Under the pieces are notes generated by a model. That model was not told where the DNA came from and ran no database searches. It saw only the letters and a program-made list of their open reading frames with translations. Of a stretch of DNA of 55,337 nucleotides, positions 33,052-41,092 are shown one piece after another. The translations under genes and the position numbers were made by a program. Source of the stretch: Mucilaginibacter polytrichastri (GTDB lineage: Bacteria > Bacteroidota > Bacteroidia > Sphingobacteriales > Sphingobacteriaceae); assembly GCF_001911425.1 (NCBI RefSeq), contig NZ_MPPL01000001.1, forward strand, positions 3,425,170-3,480,506, read 5' to 3'. How positions within the stretch are numbered: the first letter of the stretch is position 1; each line of letters begins with the position of its first letter.

Positions 33052-35412
33052 ATGATCAAAAATTATCTGAAAATAGCCTGGCGTAACTTAAAAAAAGACA
33101 AGCAATTTACGTTGCTCAATGTGTTAGGCCTTTCTGCCGGACTTGCTTGTACCCTTCTTATTTATTTATGGGTACATGATGAGTTACGGTATGATCAGTT
33201 TTTTGACAAGGACGACCAGGTTTACCAGGTACTGGAACACCGGAAAAGCAGCAGCCAACAGCTAACCGATGAATCATCGGGCATGATGAGTGAGGTATTG
33301 AAGCTGCAAAACTCTGAAGTAGAATATGCCGCAGCTGTTGCCCCGTCAGATTGGTTTCAGAAATTTACGCTTACCTCGGGCGATAAAAACATTAAGGCTG
33401 CCGGCCAATATACCGGAAAGGATTATTTCAATATTTTCTCTTTTAAAATGCTGCAAGGCGACAGAGGTAAAGTATTGAACAATAAAAACGGAATTGTTAT
33501 TTCTGACGATTTGGCCAAAAGACTTTTCAATACATCAGATAATGCCATCGGTAAACCAGTTAAGTTTCAGCAGGGCAAATATTTTTATGTATCAGGCGTT
33601 TTTGAAAAACTGCCTGTACACTCCTCCCAACAGTTCGACTTCGTGCTGTCATTTGATTACCTGGCCGACGTACAGGGCTGGGTTAAAAACTGGGGTGATG
33701 CCGGCCCTCATAATTTTATAATGCTAAAAAAGGGCACCGATATCAACACCTTTAATAAGAAAATTGCCGGCATGGTAACCAAAAACAATGGCGACACCAC
33801 CCGTAGCGCTTTTGTTACCCGTTTCTCTTACAATTACCTGCACAACACGTTTAACCATGGGTCGCGGGTTGGGGACCGGTTAGCGTATGTTAAACTATTT
33901 TCATTGATCGCTATTTTTATACTCATTATAGCCTGTATCAATTTTATGAACCTCTCCACCGCCAAAGCATCCGGACGGATGAAAGAAGTAGGCATTAAGA
34001 AGGTGGTAGGCGCCGCACGTGGCCAGTTAATTACACAGTTCCTTTCCGAATCATTACTAATGGCGCTATTAACCATGTTAATTGCCATTGCTGTCACCTG
34101 GTTGTTACTGCCACAATTTAACCAGCTAACAGGTAAACAAATCCGCCTGGAGTTTGATGCACCATTATTAATGATGCTGATTGCCATTACACTTTTTACA
34201 GGTTTGGCCTCGGGTAGTTATCCGGCCTTATACTTGTCTAAATTTAAACCTTTAGCTATTTTAAAAGGTAAGCTAAGCTCGTCATTTGCAGAATTGCTAG
34301 CGCGTAATGGCTTGGTAGTATTTCAATTCACGCTATCAGTTATGCTTATTGTGGCCGTGCTGGTAGTTTATAAACAAATACAATACATACAATCTACCAA
34401 GCCGGGGTATGATAAAGACAACGTGATCCGGTTTGATTCTGAAGGCAAGCTGCAAGGGAACGAAGATAACTTTACTGCCCAGCTTAAAAACATCCCCGGC
34501 GTTATCAATGCCAGCTTTACACAACACGGCTTGGTTGGTCGTAATTATGGCACCGCTGTGGTAAGCTGGGAAGGAAATACTAACCAGGATATTTATTTTG
34601 AGGGCTTTTATGGTGGTTATAACTTTATCGAAACCTTGGGCATGAAAATGGCAGCAGGCCGGGCGTTTTCTAAAAACTATGGTACCGAAGGTGGTAAAGT
34701 AATATTAAATGAAACAGCTATTGAGGCCATGCACCTTAAAAACCCGGTGGGTAAAAACATCAAACTTTTTAATAAGAGCCTGCAGGTTATCGGTGTGGTA
34801 AAAGATTTCCATTTCGAATCATTACACGAGGCGGTTAGGCCTTCATTTATTGTACTGGCTCAAGATGTTAATCCCTGGTATAAGTTAATAGTAAGGATAA
34901 AAGGTACGCAGCAGAAACAAACCATTGCCCAAATACAGCATTTATATGAAGCTTATAATCCCGGTTTCCCATTCTCTTGTAACTTTTTGGATGATGCTTA
35001 TCAAAAACAATATGAAACCGAAACCAGGGTATCCATTCTGGCTAAATATTTTTCATTCCTGGCTATATTGATCTCTTGTCTCGGCCTTTTTGGTCTTGTT
35101 GCCTTTACCGCGCAAAAACGGCAGAAAGAAATAGGGGTCCGCAAAGTTATCGGGGCATCGGTCAATAGCATAACCATTATGCTCACCAAAGATTTCCTTA
35201 AATTGGTATTGATTGCCGTGCTTGTTGCGTTCCCGATAGCCTGGTGGGTAATGTATCAATGGCTGCAAGGCTTTGCTTACCGCATTAGCATTGGCCCGGG
35301 CGTATTTATAATTGCCGGCACTTCTATTATTTTTATAACCTTGCTAACAGTAAGTTTTCAGGCGATAAAAGCGGCCACGGCCAACCCGGTGAAAAGTTTA
35401 AGGAGCGAATAA
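33052..35412 (+). CDS. FtsX/MacB-type ABC transporter permease
   Basis: The 786-residue product has the Bacteroidota double-FtsX layout: 'MIKNYLKIAWRNLKKDKQFT', a first helix, a periplasmic MacB-PCD domain, three helices with 'MKEVGIKKVVGAARGQLI', then a second helix, second periplasmic domain and three final helices with 'QKEIGVRKVIGASVNSITIM'. No ATPase is adjacent. In this phylum such permeases are often orphan, pair with a distant LolD/MacB-type ATPase, and are commonly linked to export of peptides or antimicrobials. Confidence 0.92.
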   Translation: MIKNYLKIAWRNLKKDKQFTLLNVLGLSAGLACTLLIYLWVHDELRYDQFFDKDDQVYQVLEHRKSSSQQLTDESSGMMSEVLKLQNSEVEYAAAVAPSDWFQKFTLTSGDKNIKAAGQYTGKDYFNIFSFKMLQGDRGKVLNNKNGIVISDDLAKRLFNTSDNAIGKPVKFQQGKYFYVSGVFEKLPVHSSQQFDFVLSFDYLADVQGWVKNWGDAGPHNFIMLKKGTDINTFNKKIAGMVTKNNGDTTRSAFVTRFSYNYLHNTFNHGSRVGDRLAYVKLFSLIAIFILIIACINFMNLSTAKASGRMKEVGIKKVVGAARGQLITQFLSESLLMALLTMLIAIAVTWLLLPQFNQLTGKQIRLEFDAPLLMMLIAITLFTGLASGSYPALYLSKFKPLAILKGKLSSSFAELLARNGLVVFQFTLSVMLIVAVLVVYKQIQYIQSTKPGYDKDNVIRFDSEGKLQGNEDNFTAQLKNIPGVINASFTQHGLVGRNYGTAVVSWEGNTNQDIYFEGFYGGYNFIETLGMKMAAGRAFSKNYGTEGGKVILNETAIEAMHLKNPVGKNIKLFNKSLQVIGVVKDFHFESLHEAVRPSFIVLAQDVNPWYKLIVRIKGTQQKQTIAQIQHLYEAYNPGFPFSCNFLDDAYQKQYETETRVSILAKYFSFLAILISCLGLFGLVAFTAQKRQKEIGVRKVIGASVNSITIMLTKDFLKLVLIAVLVAFPIAWWVMYQWLQGFAYRISIGPGVFIIAGTSIIFITLLTVSFQAIKAATANPVKSLRSE

Positions 35413-35499
35413 AAAGCTTGAACATTTAATAAACGCTGCATAAATTGCTTAATTAAACTAAGGTTCTGCCTTTTAAAAACGATTAACTAATTTTAGCCC

Positions 35500-36462
35500 A
35501 TGCAGCCCAATCAGCAATCTCCTATTCAGGCAGTATTTATGGTACCGCCCAAAGTTCATTTGCTTGATATTACCGGCCCTGCGCATATTTTTTATGAAGC
35601 CGCCTGCTATGGTGCACCTGTAAAATTGCTCTTTAGCACCATTGCCAGCCAACAGACAGAGGCCGTGAGCAGCAGCTTGCTGGCCTTTCACCAGTTAACG
35701 CCTTATGATAAACTGGCTTTAAAACCCGGCGACCTGATATTTGTACCGGGGCTGGATAAGTCGCTATTATTAGAAAACACCTTTATAGATAGCACCCGCC
35801 CGTTTCAATACTGGTTAAAAGCGCAGCATCAAAACGGGGTAACTATCTGTTCTGTATGTACAGGCACTTTTTTGCTGGCTGCTGCCGGATTGCTTGATAA
35901 CCGCAACTGTACCACACACTGGAAATATGCCGATCGCTTTAAAAAGCTACATCCCAAAGCAAGACTGCAAACTAACCGGCTTTTTGTGCAGGAAGATCGT
36001 ATTTATACCAGCGCCGGCGTGTCATCGGGTATTGATTTGGCATTATACCTGGTTGAACAGATCTGGGGTGCACACTTTGCAGCGCAAATAGCCAAAGAAG
36101 TGGTAATTTATTTCCGCCGCACTATTGATGACCCGCAGTTGAGCGTTTTTACCCAATACCGCAATCACCTGGACAACCGTATTCACCAGGTTCAGGATAT
36201 TTTATCGCAGTCGCTCGAGCATAAACTTTCTATAGATCAGCTGGCTGCCGAAGTCAACATGAGTGCACGCAACCTTACCCGCTCATTCAAAAAAACTACC
36301 CTAATTACCATTGGCGAATACCTTGATAAACTGCGCACCGAACGCGCCGGGCAGCTTATTAATGAAGGCCATTCTATACAGGCCGCCGCGCTGCATTGTG
36401 GCTTAAAAAGTGCTAACAGCCTTAGGCATCTGCTCAATAATCAGCATTCGCTTTCCCAATAA
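35500..36462 (+). CDS. GlxA-type regulator (DJ-1/PfpI domain + AraC DNA-binding domain)
   Basis: The 320-residue product joins an N-terminal DJ-1/PfpI amidotransferase-like domain (about 10-190) to a C-terminal AraC-type double helix-turn-helix (about 225-315, 'LAAEVNMSARNLTRSFKKTT', 'IGEYLDKLRTERAGQLI'). The nucleophile-elbow Cys is kept in 'SVCTGTFLLAAAGLL'. GlxA-family proteins are transcription activators whose N-terminal domain probably senses a small ligand. The next gene downstream encodes a related DJ-1 domain, which may be its target. Confidence 0.92.
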   Translation: MQPNQQSPIQAVFMVPPKVHLLDITGPAHIFYEAACYGAPVKLLFSTIASQQTEAVSSSLLAFHQLTPYDKLALKPGDLIFVPGLDKSLLLENTFIDSTRPFQYWLKAQHQNGVTICSVCTGTFLLAAAGLLDNRNCTTHWKYADRFKKLHPKARLQTNRLFVQEDRIYTSAGVSSGIDLALYLVEQIWGAHFAAQIAKEVVIYFRRTIDDPQLSVFTQYRNHLDNRIHQVQDILSQSLEHKLSIDQLAAEVNMSARNLTRSFKKTTLITIGEYLDKLRTERAGQLINEGHSIQAAALHCGLKSANSLRHLLNNQHSLSQ

Positions 36463-36536
36463 TAATGGCCTGATACTGCACCTTGTTGTCCTTTTTTGAT
36501 GTTTTGCAGCGCATACATTTGATAAAAATATCATTT

Positions 36537-37355
36537 ATGAAAACGTTGTTATACCATCATTTATTAATCTTCTTTAGCATAATTACTATGTTTCCGGCTT
36601 TTTCACAAACCAAAGCTAAAACAGCCTATTTCTGTGAACCTTGCGGCAATGAATGTGACCGCATTGCTTTTAACAAACCAGGTAAATGTCCGCATTGCGG
36701 AATGGCCCTTAGTTTGCAAAGTGTGGCAACGCACGAAAAAAACATGAATTTAAAACGGTTGAAAGTACTTTTTTACCTGCAAAACGGTGTAGAGGTGTTA
36801 GACTTTGCCGGCCCTATGGAAGTATTTTCTTACGCTGGTTTTGATGTGGCCGTGGTATCAAAAACTAAAGATCCTATTGTTGCGCAGGGCGTGTTAAAGA
36901 TCATTCCCCAATATAGTATTGACGATGCCCCCCCTGCTGATATACTGGCATTTTTTGGAGGTGCTGCAGGCAATGCAACAAATGATCCAGCGGTAATTAA
37001 ATGGGTACAAAATGCGCCCAAGCCAGAATATTATTTCTCTGTTTGCACAGGCGCATTTATATTAGGCAAAGCAGGCATGTTAGATAATTTAACAGTTACA
37101 ACCTTCCATGAGAGTATAGAAGAGCTCAGAAAAGCCTTTCCCAAAGCCAAAGTACTGTCAAACGTACGCTTTGTTGATAATGGTAAAATAATAACCACAG
37201 CGGGTATCTCGGCAGGTATCGACGGCGCTTTGCACCTGGTTGAAAAAGTACGGGGCCGGGATGTGGCTGTACAAATTGCCAAATATATGGAGTACGATAA
37301 GTGGGTGCCTGCGCAAGGCCTGGTAGTGGATAAACAAATAGGTACTGCTAAATAA
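36537..37355 (+). CDS. Exported DJ-1/PfpI protein with N-terminal heavy-metal-binding domain
   Basis: The product (272 residues from ATG 36537) has a Sec signal peptide ('FFSIITMFPAFSQ'), then a four-Cys zinc/heavy-metal-binding module ('CEPCGNECDRIAFNKPGKC' followed by PHCGM), then a DJ-1/PfpI domain with elbow Cys in 'SVCTGAFILGKAGMLDN'. The metal module resembles the YHS/HMBD pieces found at the start of Cu-exporting ATPases. The fusion in an exported protein is uncommon. It lies 74 bases after the GlxA-type gene, with the same orientation. The reaction is not known; a role in reactive carbonyl or metal stress is a guess. Confidence 0.85.
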   Translation: MKTLLYHHLLIFFSIITMFPAFSQTKAKTAYFCEPCGNECDRIAFNKPGKCPHCGMALSLQSVATHEKNMNLKRLKVLFYLQNGVEVLDFAGPMEVFSYAGFDVAVVSKTKDPIVAQGVLKIIPQYSIDDAPPADILAFFGGAAGNATNDPAVIKWVQNAPKPEYYFSVCTGAFILGKAGMLDNLTVTTFHESIEELRKAFPKAKVLSNVRFVDNGKIITTAGISAGIDGALHLVEKVRGRDVAVQIAKYMEYDKWVPAQGLVVDKQIGTAK

Positions 37356-37390
37356 TAGTTGCTCACAATAAACATATAAGCAAGCCGCCC

Positions 37391-37957
37391 TTATATATTA
37401 GAAAGCCGGCTCAGGGTTTCTCTCGATACCCCAAGGTAAGAGGCTATTAAAGCCTTAGGCACACGCTGAAATAGCACAGGATATTGCGCAAACAGTTTCT
37501 GATAGCGCGATTGGGCGTCGTTGTTTAATAATGATAAAATGCGTTGCTGCAAGCCAACATAGCCCGCTGTAGTTTTCACTCTAAAAAAATGCTCCATAAT
37601 AGGAAATTCCTCGCAAAGTTTCTTTTTGCTCCCGGACGACAGGCTAAGCAACTCCACATCTTCCAGGCAATCAATATCAAAAATGGCGTTTGTTTGTGTA
37701 ATTAGGGCATGATAATCAGAAATCCACCAGTTTTCCATAGCAAACTGTATAATATGCACCTTACCGTCTTCATTGGTGTAAGATGATCTTAGCAAACCGC
37801 TTATCACAAAATACTCATGATCTATCAGGCTACCAGCCTGTATTACAAACTGGTGCTTTTTCAACCTTTTTACGGTAAAATGCAGCAGGATCTGCTCAAA
37901 TTCTGTATCTGTTAAGGTGATGATTTCTTCTAAATGTTTCCTGAAAACGACATTCAT
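37391..37957 (-). CDS. Crp/Fnr-family transcription regulator
   Basis: The product (188 residues from ATG 37957) has an N-terminal cyclic-nucleotide-binding-like beta-roll ('VIQAGSLIDHEYFVISGLLR', 'IIQFAMENWWISDYH') and a C-terminal winged helix with 'IASYLGVSRETLSRLSNI'. The FNR-type Cys cluster is absent, and the residues that bind cAMP in Crp are not obviously conserved. It is divergent from a DJ-1/PfpI gene across a region that carries a perfect CRP-like palindrome, so it probably controls that gene and itself. Confidence 0.9.
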   Translation of the reverse strand: MNVVFRKHLEEIITLTDTEFEQILLHFTVKRLKKHQFVIQAGSLIDHEYFVISGLLRSSYTNEDGKVHIIQFAMENWWISDYHALITQTNAIFDIDCLEDVELLSLSSGSKKKLCEEFPIMEHFFRVKTTAGYVGLQQRILSLLNNDAQSRYQKLFAQYPVLFQRVPKALIASYLGVSRETLSRLSNI

Positions 37958-38004
37958 GATTATTAAATATAGGCGCAATATAGGTAGAAACTCAGATATG
38001 CCGG

Positions 38005-38036
38005 GATTTTGGTGTGATCTGCATCACACCAAAATC
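38005..38036. promoter_or_regulatory. Perfect 32-bp palindrome with CRP-type core, candidate operator
   Basis: GATTTTGGTGTGAT and ATCACACCAAAATC are perfect inverted 14-base arms around CTGC. The centre TGTGA-N6-TCACA equals the enterobacterial CRP consensus. A partial second copy (GTGATCTACATC, 38037-38048) follows. It sits 48 bases before the ATG of the Crp/Fnr gene and 148 bases before the DJ-1 gene. Confidence 0.85.
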
Positions 38037-38183
38037 GTGATCTACATCCTTAATTGAGGGATAATTTCTTTGCATCTTTGACTAAACATTAACATTATTA
38101 AATTCAAAAAAAACTTTTTATAACATCACTATTATTACTTATTGCTGTTGAAGTACATAGTCAGAAATTTTAATAAACATACC

Positions 38184-38891
38184 ATGAACAATATAAAATC
38201 AAAAAAAGTACTTATCGTAGTTACCTCATTTGATGAGGTGAAAAGCACCGGCCACAAAACCGGTATCTGGATAGAAGAATTTGCTACCCCTTATTATTTA
38301 CTAACCGGACAAGGTATCGAAGTAACTATTGCTTCGCCCCAAGGTGGCAAAGCTCCAATAGACCCTAAAAGTACGCTACCAGATTTCACTACCGATGACG
38401 TTAAACGCTTTTTTGGCGATGAGGATGCACAAAACAGGTTAAACAACACCATTAAGTTAACCGATGTGGACGCTGCGGATTACGACGCAATTTTTTACCC
38501 CGGTGGCCACGGCCCAATGTGGGATTTGCCGGAGGATGTAAAATCGATTGAACTGATCCAATCTTTTTACGAAGCCGGTAAGCCGGTAGCATTGGTATGC
38601 CACGCCCCTGCTGCATTGCAAAATGTGAAAGCCAAAAACGGAGATCCGTTAGTAAAAGGCAAACAGGTAGCAGGTTTTACCAATACCGAAGAAATTGCAG
38701 GCCAAAGTACCGCCGAAGTACCATTTATGCTAGAAGATATGCTGATAGAAAAAGGTGCAAAATATGCCAAGGGTGCCGACTGGCAACCGTTTGCCGTTGT
38801 GGATGGCAATTTAATCACCGGGCAAAACCCAGCTTCATCGCACTCTGTTGCAGAAAAAATCATTGCTGCTTTGGCAACACAAGTGTCGTAA
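38184..38891 (+). CDS. DJ-1/PfpI (Hsp31-like) type 1 glutamine amidotransferase domain protein
   Basis: The product (235 residues from ATG 38184) is a Hsp31/YhbO-like member of the DJ-1 superfamily: 'YDAIFYPGGHGPMWDLPED' and the nucleophile elbow 'VALVCHAPAALQNVKAKNGD', with a final 'TGQNPASSHSVAEKI' characteristic of the chaperone/glyoxalase III branch. It probably detoxifies methylglyoxal or repairs glycated molecules. The start was chosen because 'KKVLIVVTSFDEV' is the family's first strand. It is divergent from the Crp/Fnr gene and ends in a terminator. Confidence 0.9.
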   Translation: MNNIKSKKVLIVVTSFDEVKSTGHKTGIWIEEFATPYYLLTGQGIEVTIASPQGGKAPIDPKSTLPDFTTDDVKRFFGDEDAQNRLNNTIKLTDVDAADYDAIFYPGGHGPMWDLPEDVKSIELIQSFYEAGKPVALVCHAPAALQNVKAKNGDPLVKGKQVAGFTNTEEIAGQSTAEVPFMLEDMLIEKGAKYAKGADWQPFAVVDGNLITGQNPASSHSVAEKIIAALATQVS

Positions 38892-38916
38892 GCAAATACT
38901 TTAATCCTTCTCTAAT

Positions 38917-38953
38917 AAAACCCCGGGCTCATTAGTCCGGGGTTTTGTTTTTT
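38917..38953 (+). terminator. Rho-independent terminator after the Hsp31-like gene
   Basis: AAAACCCCGG pairs with CCGGGGTTTT around a ten-base loop and is followed by GTTTTTTT, 25 bases after the stop codon. Confidence 0.92.
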
Positions 38954-39030
38954 TGTCGCGACCAAATAAATTTTAATTTTATGGGTGATATATTGCTGCT
39001 AACTTACACTTGTTATTAAAAGCATTATTT

Positions 39031-39576
39031 ATGGAAGCGATAATGATTTCCGAAAATACCAAGGCAGCGCGGGAACAGGTATTTATAACATTGTACCAAA
39101 AAGCATTCCCGGCTGTGGCGGGGTACATCAGCAAAATGGGAGGCTGCTTTGAGGAGGCCAAAGATATTTTTCAGGATGCGCTGGTGATCTATTATGAAAA
39201 AGCGGCAAGCGGACAGATTGCCATCCAAACCAACGAGAAGGCATACCTGCTGGGCATTTCCAAAAATCTGTGGCTGCAAAAGTATCGTACCGATAAGCAC
39301 AATGTGCCAATCGATGGCTTTTGTACCAATGCCGTTGACGAAACAGAAACACTACCTGCTACAGAAAAACTAATACACTACCTGGAAACCGCCGGGCAAA
39401 AGTGTATGGAAATATTAAAGGCATTTTATTACGATAACCTGCCCGTTAATCAACTGGCAGAACTGTTTGGCTATACCAGCACCCGGTCGGCCACGGTACA
39501 GAAATATAAATGTTTAGAGAAAGTAAGGGACGCCGTTAAACAAAAATCATTGACTTATGAGGACTTCCTTGAATGA
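39031..39576 (+). CDS. ECF-type RNA polymerase sigma factor
   Basis: The product (181 residues from ATG 39031) has sigma region 2 features ('MGGCFEEAKDIFQDALVIYY' about 35-55 and 'YLLGISKNLWLQKYR') and a region 4 helix-turn-helix ('LPVNQLAELFGYTSTRSATV' then QKYKCLEKVR). It would direct RNA polymerase to a small stress regulon. It overlaps the next gene by 20 bases, and that gene precedes clpP by 10 bases. This indicates a three-gene operon. Confidence 0.88.
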   Translation: MEAIMISENTKAAREQVFITLYQKAFPAVAGYISKMGGCFEEAKDIFQDALVIYYEKAASGQIAIQTNEKAYLLGISKNLWLQKYRTDKHNVPIDGFCTNAVDETETLPATEKLIHYLETAGQKCMEILKAFYYDNLPVNQLAELFGYTSTRSATVQKYKCLEKVRDAVKQKSLTYEDFLE

Positions 39577-39826
39577 GATTAAGCAGATAGAGGATCATCT
39601 TTTTCGGTTAACCCCTCCGGAGGATTCCTTACTATTTGAAGCCAAAATAATTTTAGACAGTAACCTGCGTAGCAATGTTTTGCTGCAACAGCAAACCTAT
39701 ATGCTTGTACAGCAATACGGCCGCAAAACTTTAAAGGCCGAAATTGACGCCGTCCATCAGCAGATCTTCACCAATCCGGAGCATAAAAACTTCGTCAGTA
39801 AAATACTGAGCTTCTTTAAAAAGTAA
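39557..39826 (+). CDS. Small protein coupled to the sigma factor, possible anti-sigma or regulator
   Basis: The 89-residue product is helical and soluble with no membrane segment: 'LNEIKQIEDHLFRLTPPEDS' then LLFEAKIILD resembles the N-terminal cytoplasmic domain of Bacteroidota anti-sigma factors. Its start lies inside the 3' end of the sigma gene (20-base overlap), a common sign of coupled regulator pairs. The absence of a membrane anchor and the clpP gene immediately downstream are unusual. The anti-sigma role is inference. Confidence 0.7.
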   Translation: MRTSLNEIKQIEDHLFRLTPPEDSLLFEAKIILDSNLRSNVLLQQQTYMLVQQYGRKTLKAEIDAVHQQIFTNPEHKNFVSKILSFFKK

Positions 39827-39836
39827 CCACACCATC

Positions 39837-40523
39837 ATGAATATTAATCAAAATGAATTCCGCAAATATGCGGTGGGGCATCGCCATGTGCAAAGTTTAC
39901 ATGTCGACCGTTTTATAGCACAAGTCAGCACCAGCTTTACCCCTATGGGCATGACGCCCCATATTATGGAAGAGCGCCAGCTAAACATTACCCAAATGGA
40001 TGTTTTCTCGCGCCTGATGATGGACCGGATTATTTTTCTGGGCACAGAAATTAACGATCAGATCGCCAATATTATCCAGGCGCAACTCCTGTTTCTGCAA
40101 TCTGCAGATGAAAAGCGGGACATCCAGATCTATATCAACTCGCCGGGTGGCTCTGTTTATGCCGGGCTGGGCATTTACGATACCATGCAATTTATTAAAC
40201 CCGATGTGGCTACCATTTGTACCGGGCTGGCTGCCTCTATGGCCTCTGTACTCCTTTGTGCCGGGGCAGCGGGCAAGCGCGCCGCATTGAAACACTCGCG
40301 GGTAATGCTGCACCAACCTTTAGGTGGCGTGCAAGGCCAGGCATCTGATATTGAAATTACCGCCCGCGAGGTATTAAAGATTAAGAAAGAGCTTTATACC
40401 ATTATATCCGACCATAGCGGCCAATCGTACGAAAAAGTTCATGAGGTATCAGACCGTGATTTCTGGATGGTAGGCCACGAGGCCAAAGCGTTTGGGATGG
40501 TTGATGAAATATTGGGCGAATAA
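39837..40523 (+). CDS. clpP: ATP-dependent Clp protease proteolytic subunit (ClpP)
   Basis: The 228-residue product is ClpP, the serine protease that partners ClpX or ClpA/C. The triad is intact: Ser in 'GLAASMASVLLCAGAAGKR', His in 'MLHQPLGG', and Asp in 'DRDFWM'. Compared with the usual '...ASMGAFLLAAG', it has Ala-Ser-Val in the active-site helix. It is not next to clpX; it follows the sigma factor and small regulator by 10 bases. It may be an accessory ClpP under the control of that sigma factor. Confidence 0.93.
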   Translation: MNINQNEFRKYAVGHRHVQSLHVDRFIAQVSTSFTPMGMTPHIMEERQLNITQMDVFSRLMMDRIIFLGTEINDQIANIIQAQLLFLQSADEKRDIQIYINSPGGSVYAGLGIYDTMQFIKPDVATICTGLAASMASVLLCAGAAGKRAALKHSRVMLHQPLGGVQGQASDIEITAREVLKIKKELYTIISDHSGQSYEKVHEVSDRDFWMVGHEAKAFGMVDEILGE

Positions 40524-40551
40524 TTTACCCTATTTCTTCTACCACATTTAT

Positions 40552-40580
40552 AAGCCCGGAACCTTTATTCCGGGCTTTCT
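40552..40580 (+). terminator. Rho-independent terminator after clpP
   Basis: AAGCCCGGAA pairs perfectly with TTCCGGGCTT around CCTTTA and is followed by TCT, 28 bases past the clpP stop. Confidence 0.88.
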
Positions 40581-40610
40581 TGTTTATATAAAATACAAAC
40601 GTTAATTTTG
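40580..40610 (+). promoter_or_regulatory. Bacteroidota promoter for the marR operon
   Basis: A TTG at 40580-40582 and the -7 element TAATTTTG at 40603-40610 (exact TAnnTTTG) are 20 bases apart, matching the phylum's -33/-7 arrangement. A palindromic operator begins at the very next base. Confidence 0.75.
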
Positions 40611-40636
40611 TAAGGTAAACTTATTAGTTTACCTTA
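40611..40636. promoter_or_regulatory. Perfect 26-bp MarR-type operator
   Basis: TAAGGTAAACT and AGTTTACCTTA are perfect 11-base inverted arms around TATT. The site starts directly after the -7 element and ends 6 bases before the marR start codon, so a bound regulator would cover the transcription start. This is the usual place for MarR autorepression. Confidence 0.88.
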
Positions 40637-40642
40637 TTGTTT

Positions 40643-41071
40643 ATGAAAAATAGCGAACTGGCTTCATCCCTCAGAGATACTGCATCGAGGATGCACAAAA
40701 GGCTTAAAAGGGAAATTAAATCTGCCGATAATCTTTCATTGACAGAAATTACTACGCTTTCTTACTTATATCAAAATGGTGAGTTATTCCCTTCTGAAAT
40801 GGCTGAGATAGCAATGGTAAAGGCTCAATCCATGTCGCAGGTAATCACCCATCTGGATGAATTAAAACTAATAACTAAAACTCCCTCAGAAACTGATAAA
40901 AGGAAAGTGGCTATTTCCTTATCAACATACGGCAGGCAAATGGTTGAGCAAACCCGCTACGAGCGCGATAAGTGGCTGGATGGCGCCATTGAACAAAACC
41001 TCTCTGCCGCGGAGAAAAAAACATTACAAGAAGCTGTTGCACTGATGAACAGGCTGGTTGAATCGAAATAA
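40643..41071 (+). CDS. MarR-family transcription regulator
   Basis: The product (142 residues from ATG 40643) is a MarR winged-helix protein: dimer helices at both ends and a central 'LSLTEITTLSYLYQNGELFP' with recognition helix 'MVKAQSMSQVITHLDELKLI' and wing 'TPSETDKRKVAISLS'. It most likely represses its own operon (isochorismatase-like hydrolase and MFS exporter) through the adjacent palindrome, being released by a toxic aromatic ligand. The ATG at 40637 is an alternative start. Confidence 0.92.
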   Translation: MKNSELASSLRDTASRMHKRLKREIKSADNLSLTEITTLSYLYQNGELFPSEMAEIAMVKAQSMSQVITHLDELKLITKTPSETDKRKVAISLSTYGRQMVEQTRYERDKWLDGAIEQNLSAAEKKTLQEAVALMNRLVESK

Positions 41072-41092
41072 TAACCCCTAAAATATAATAAC

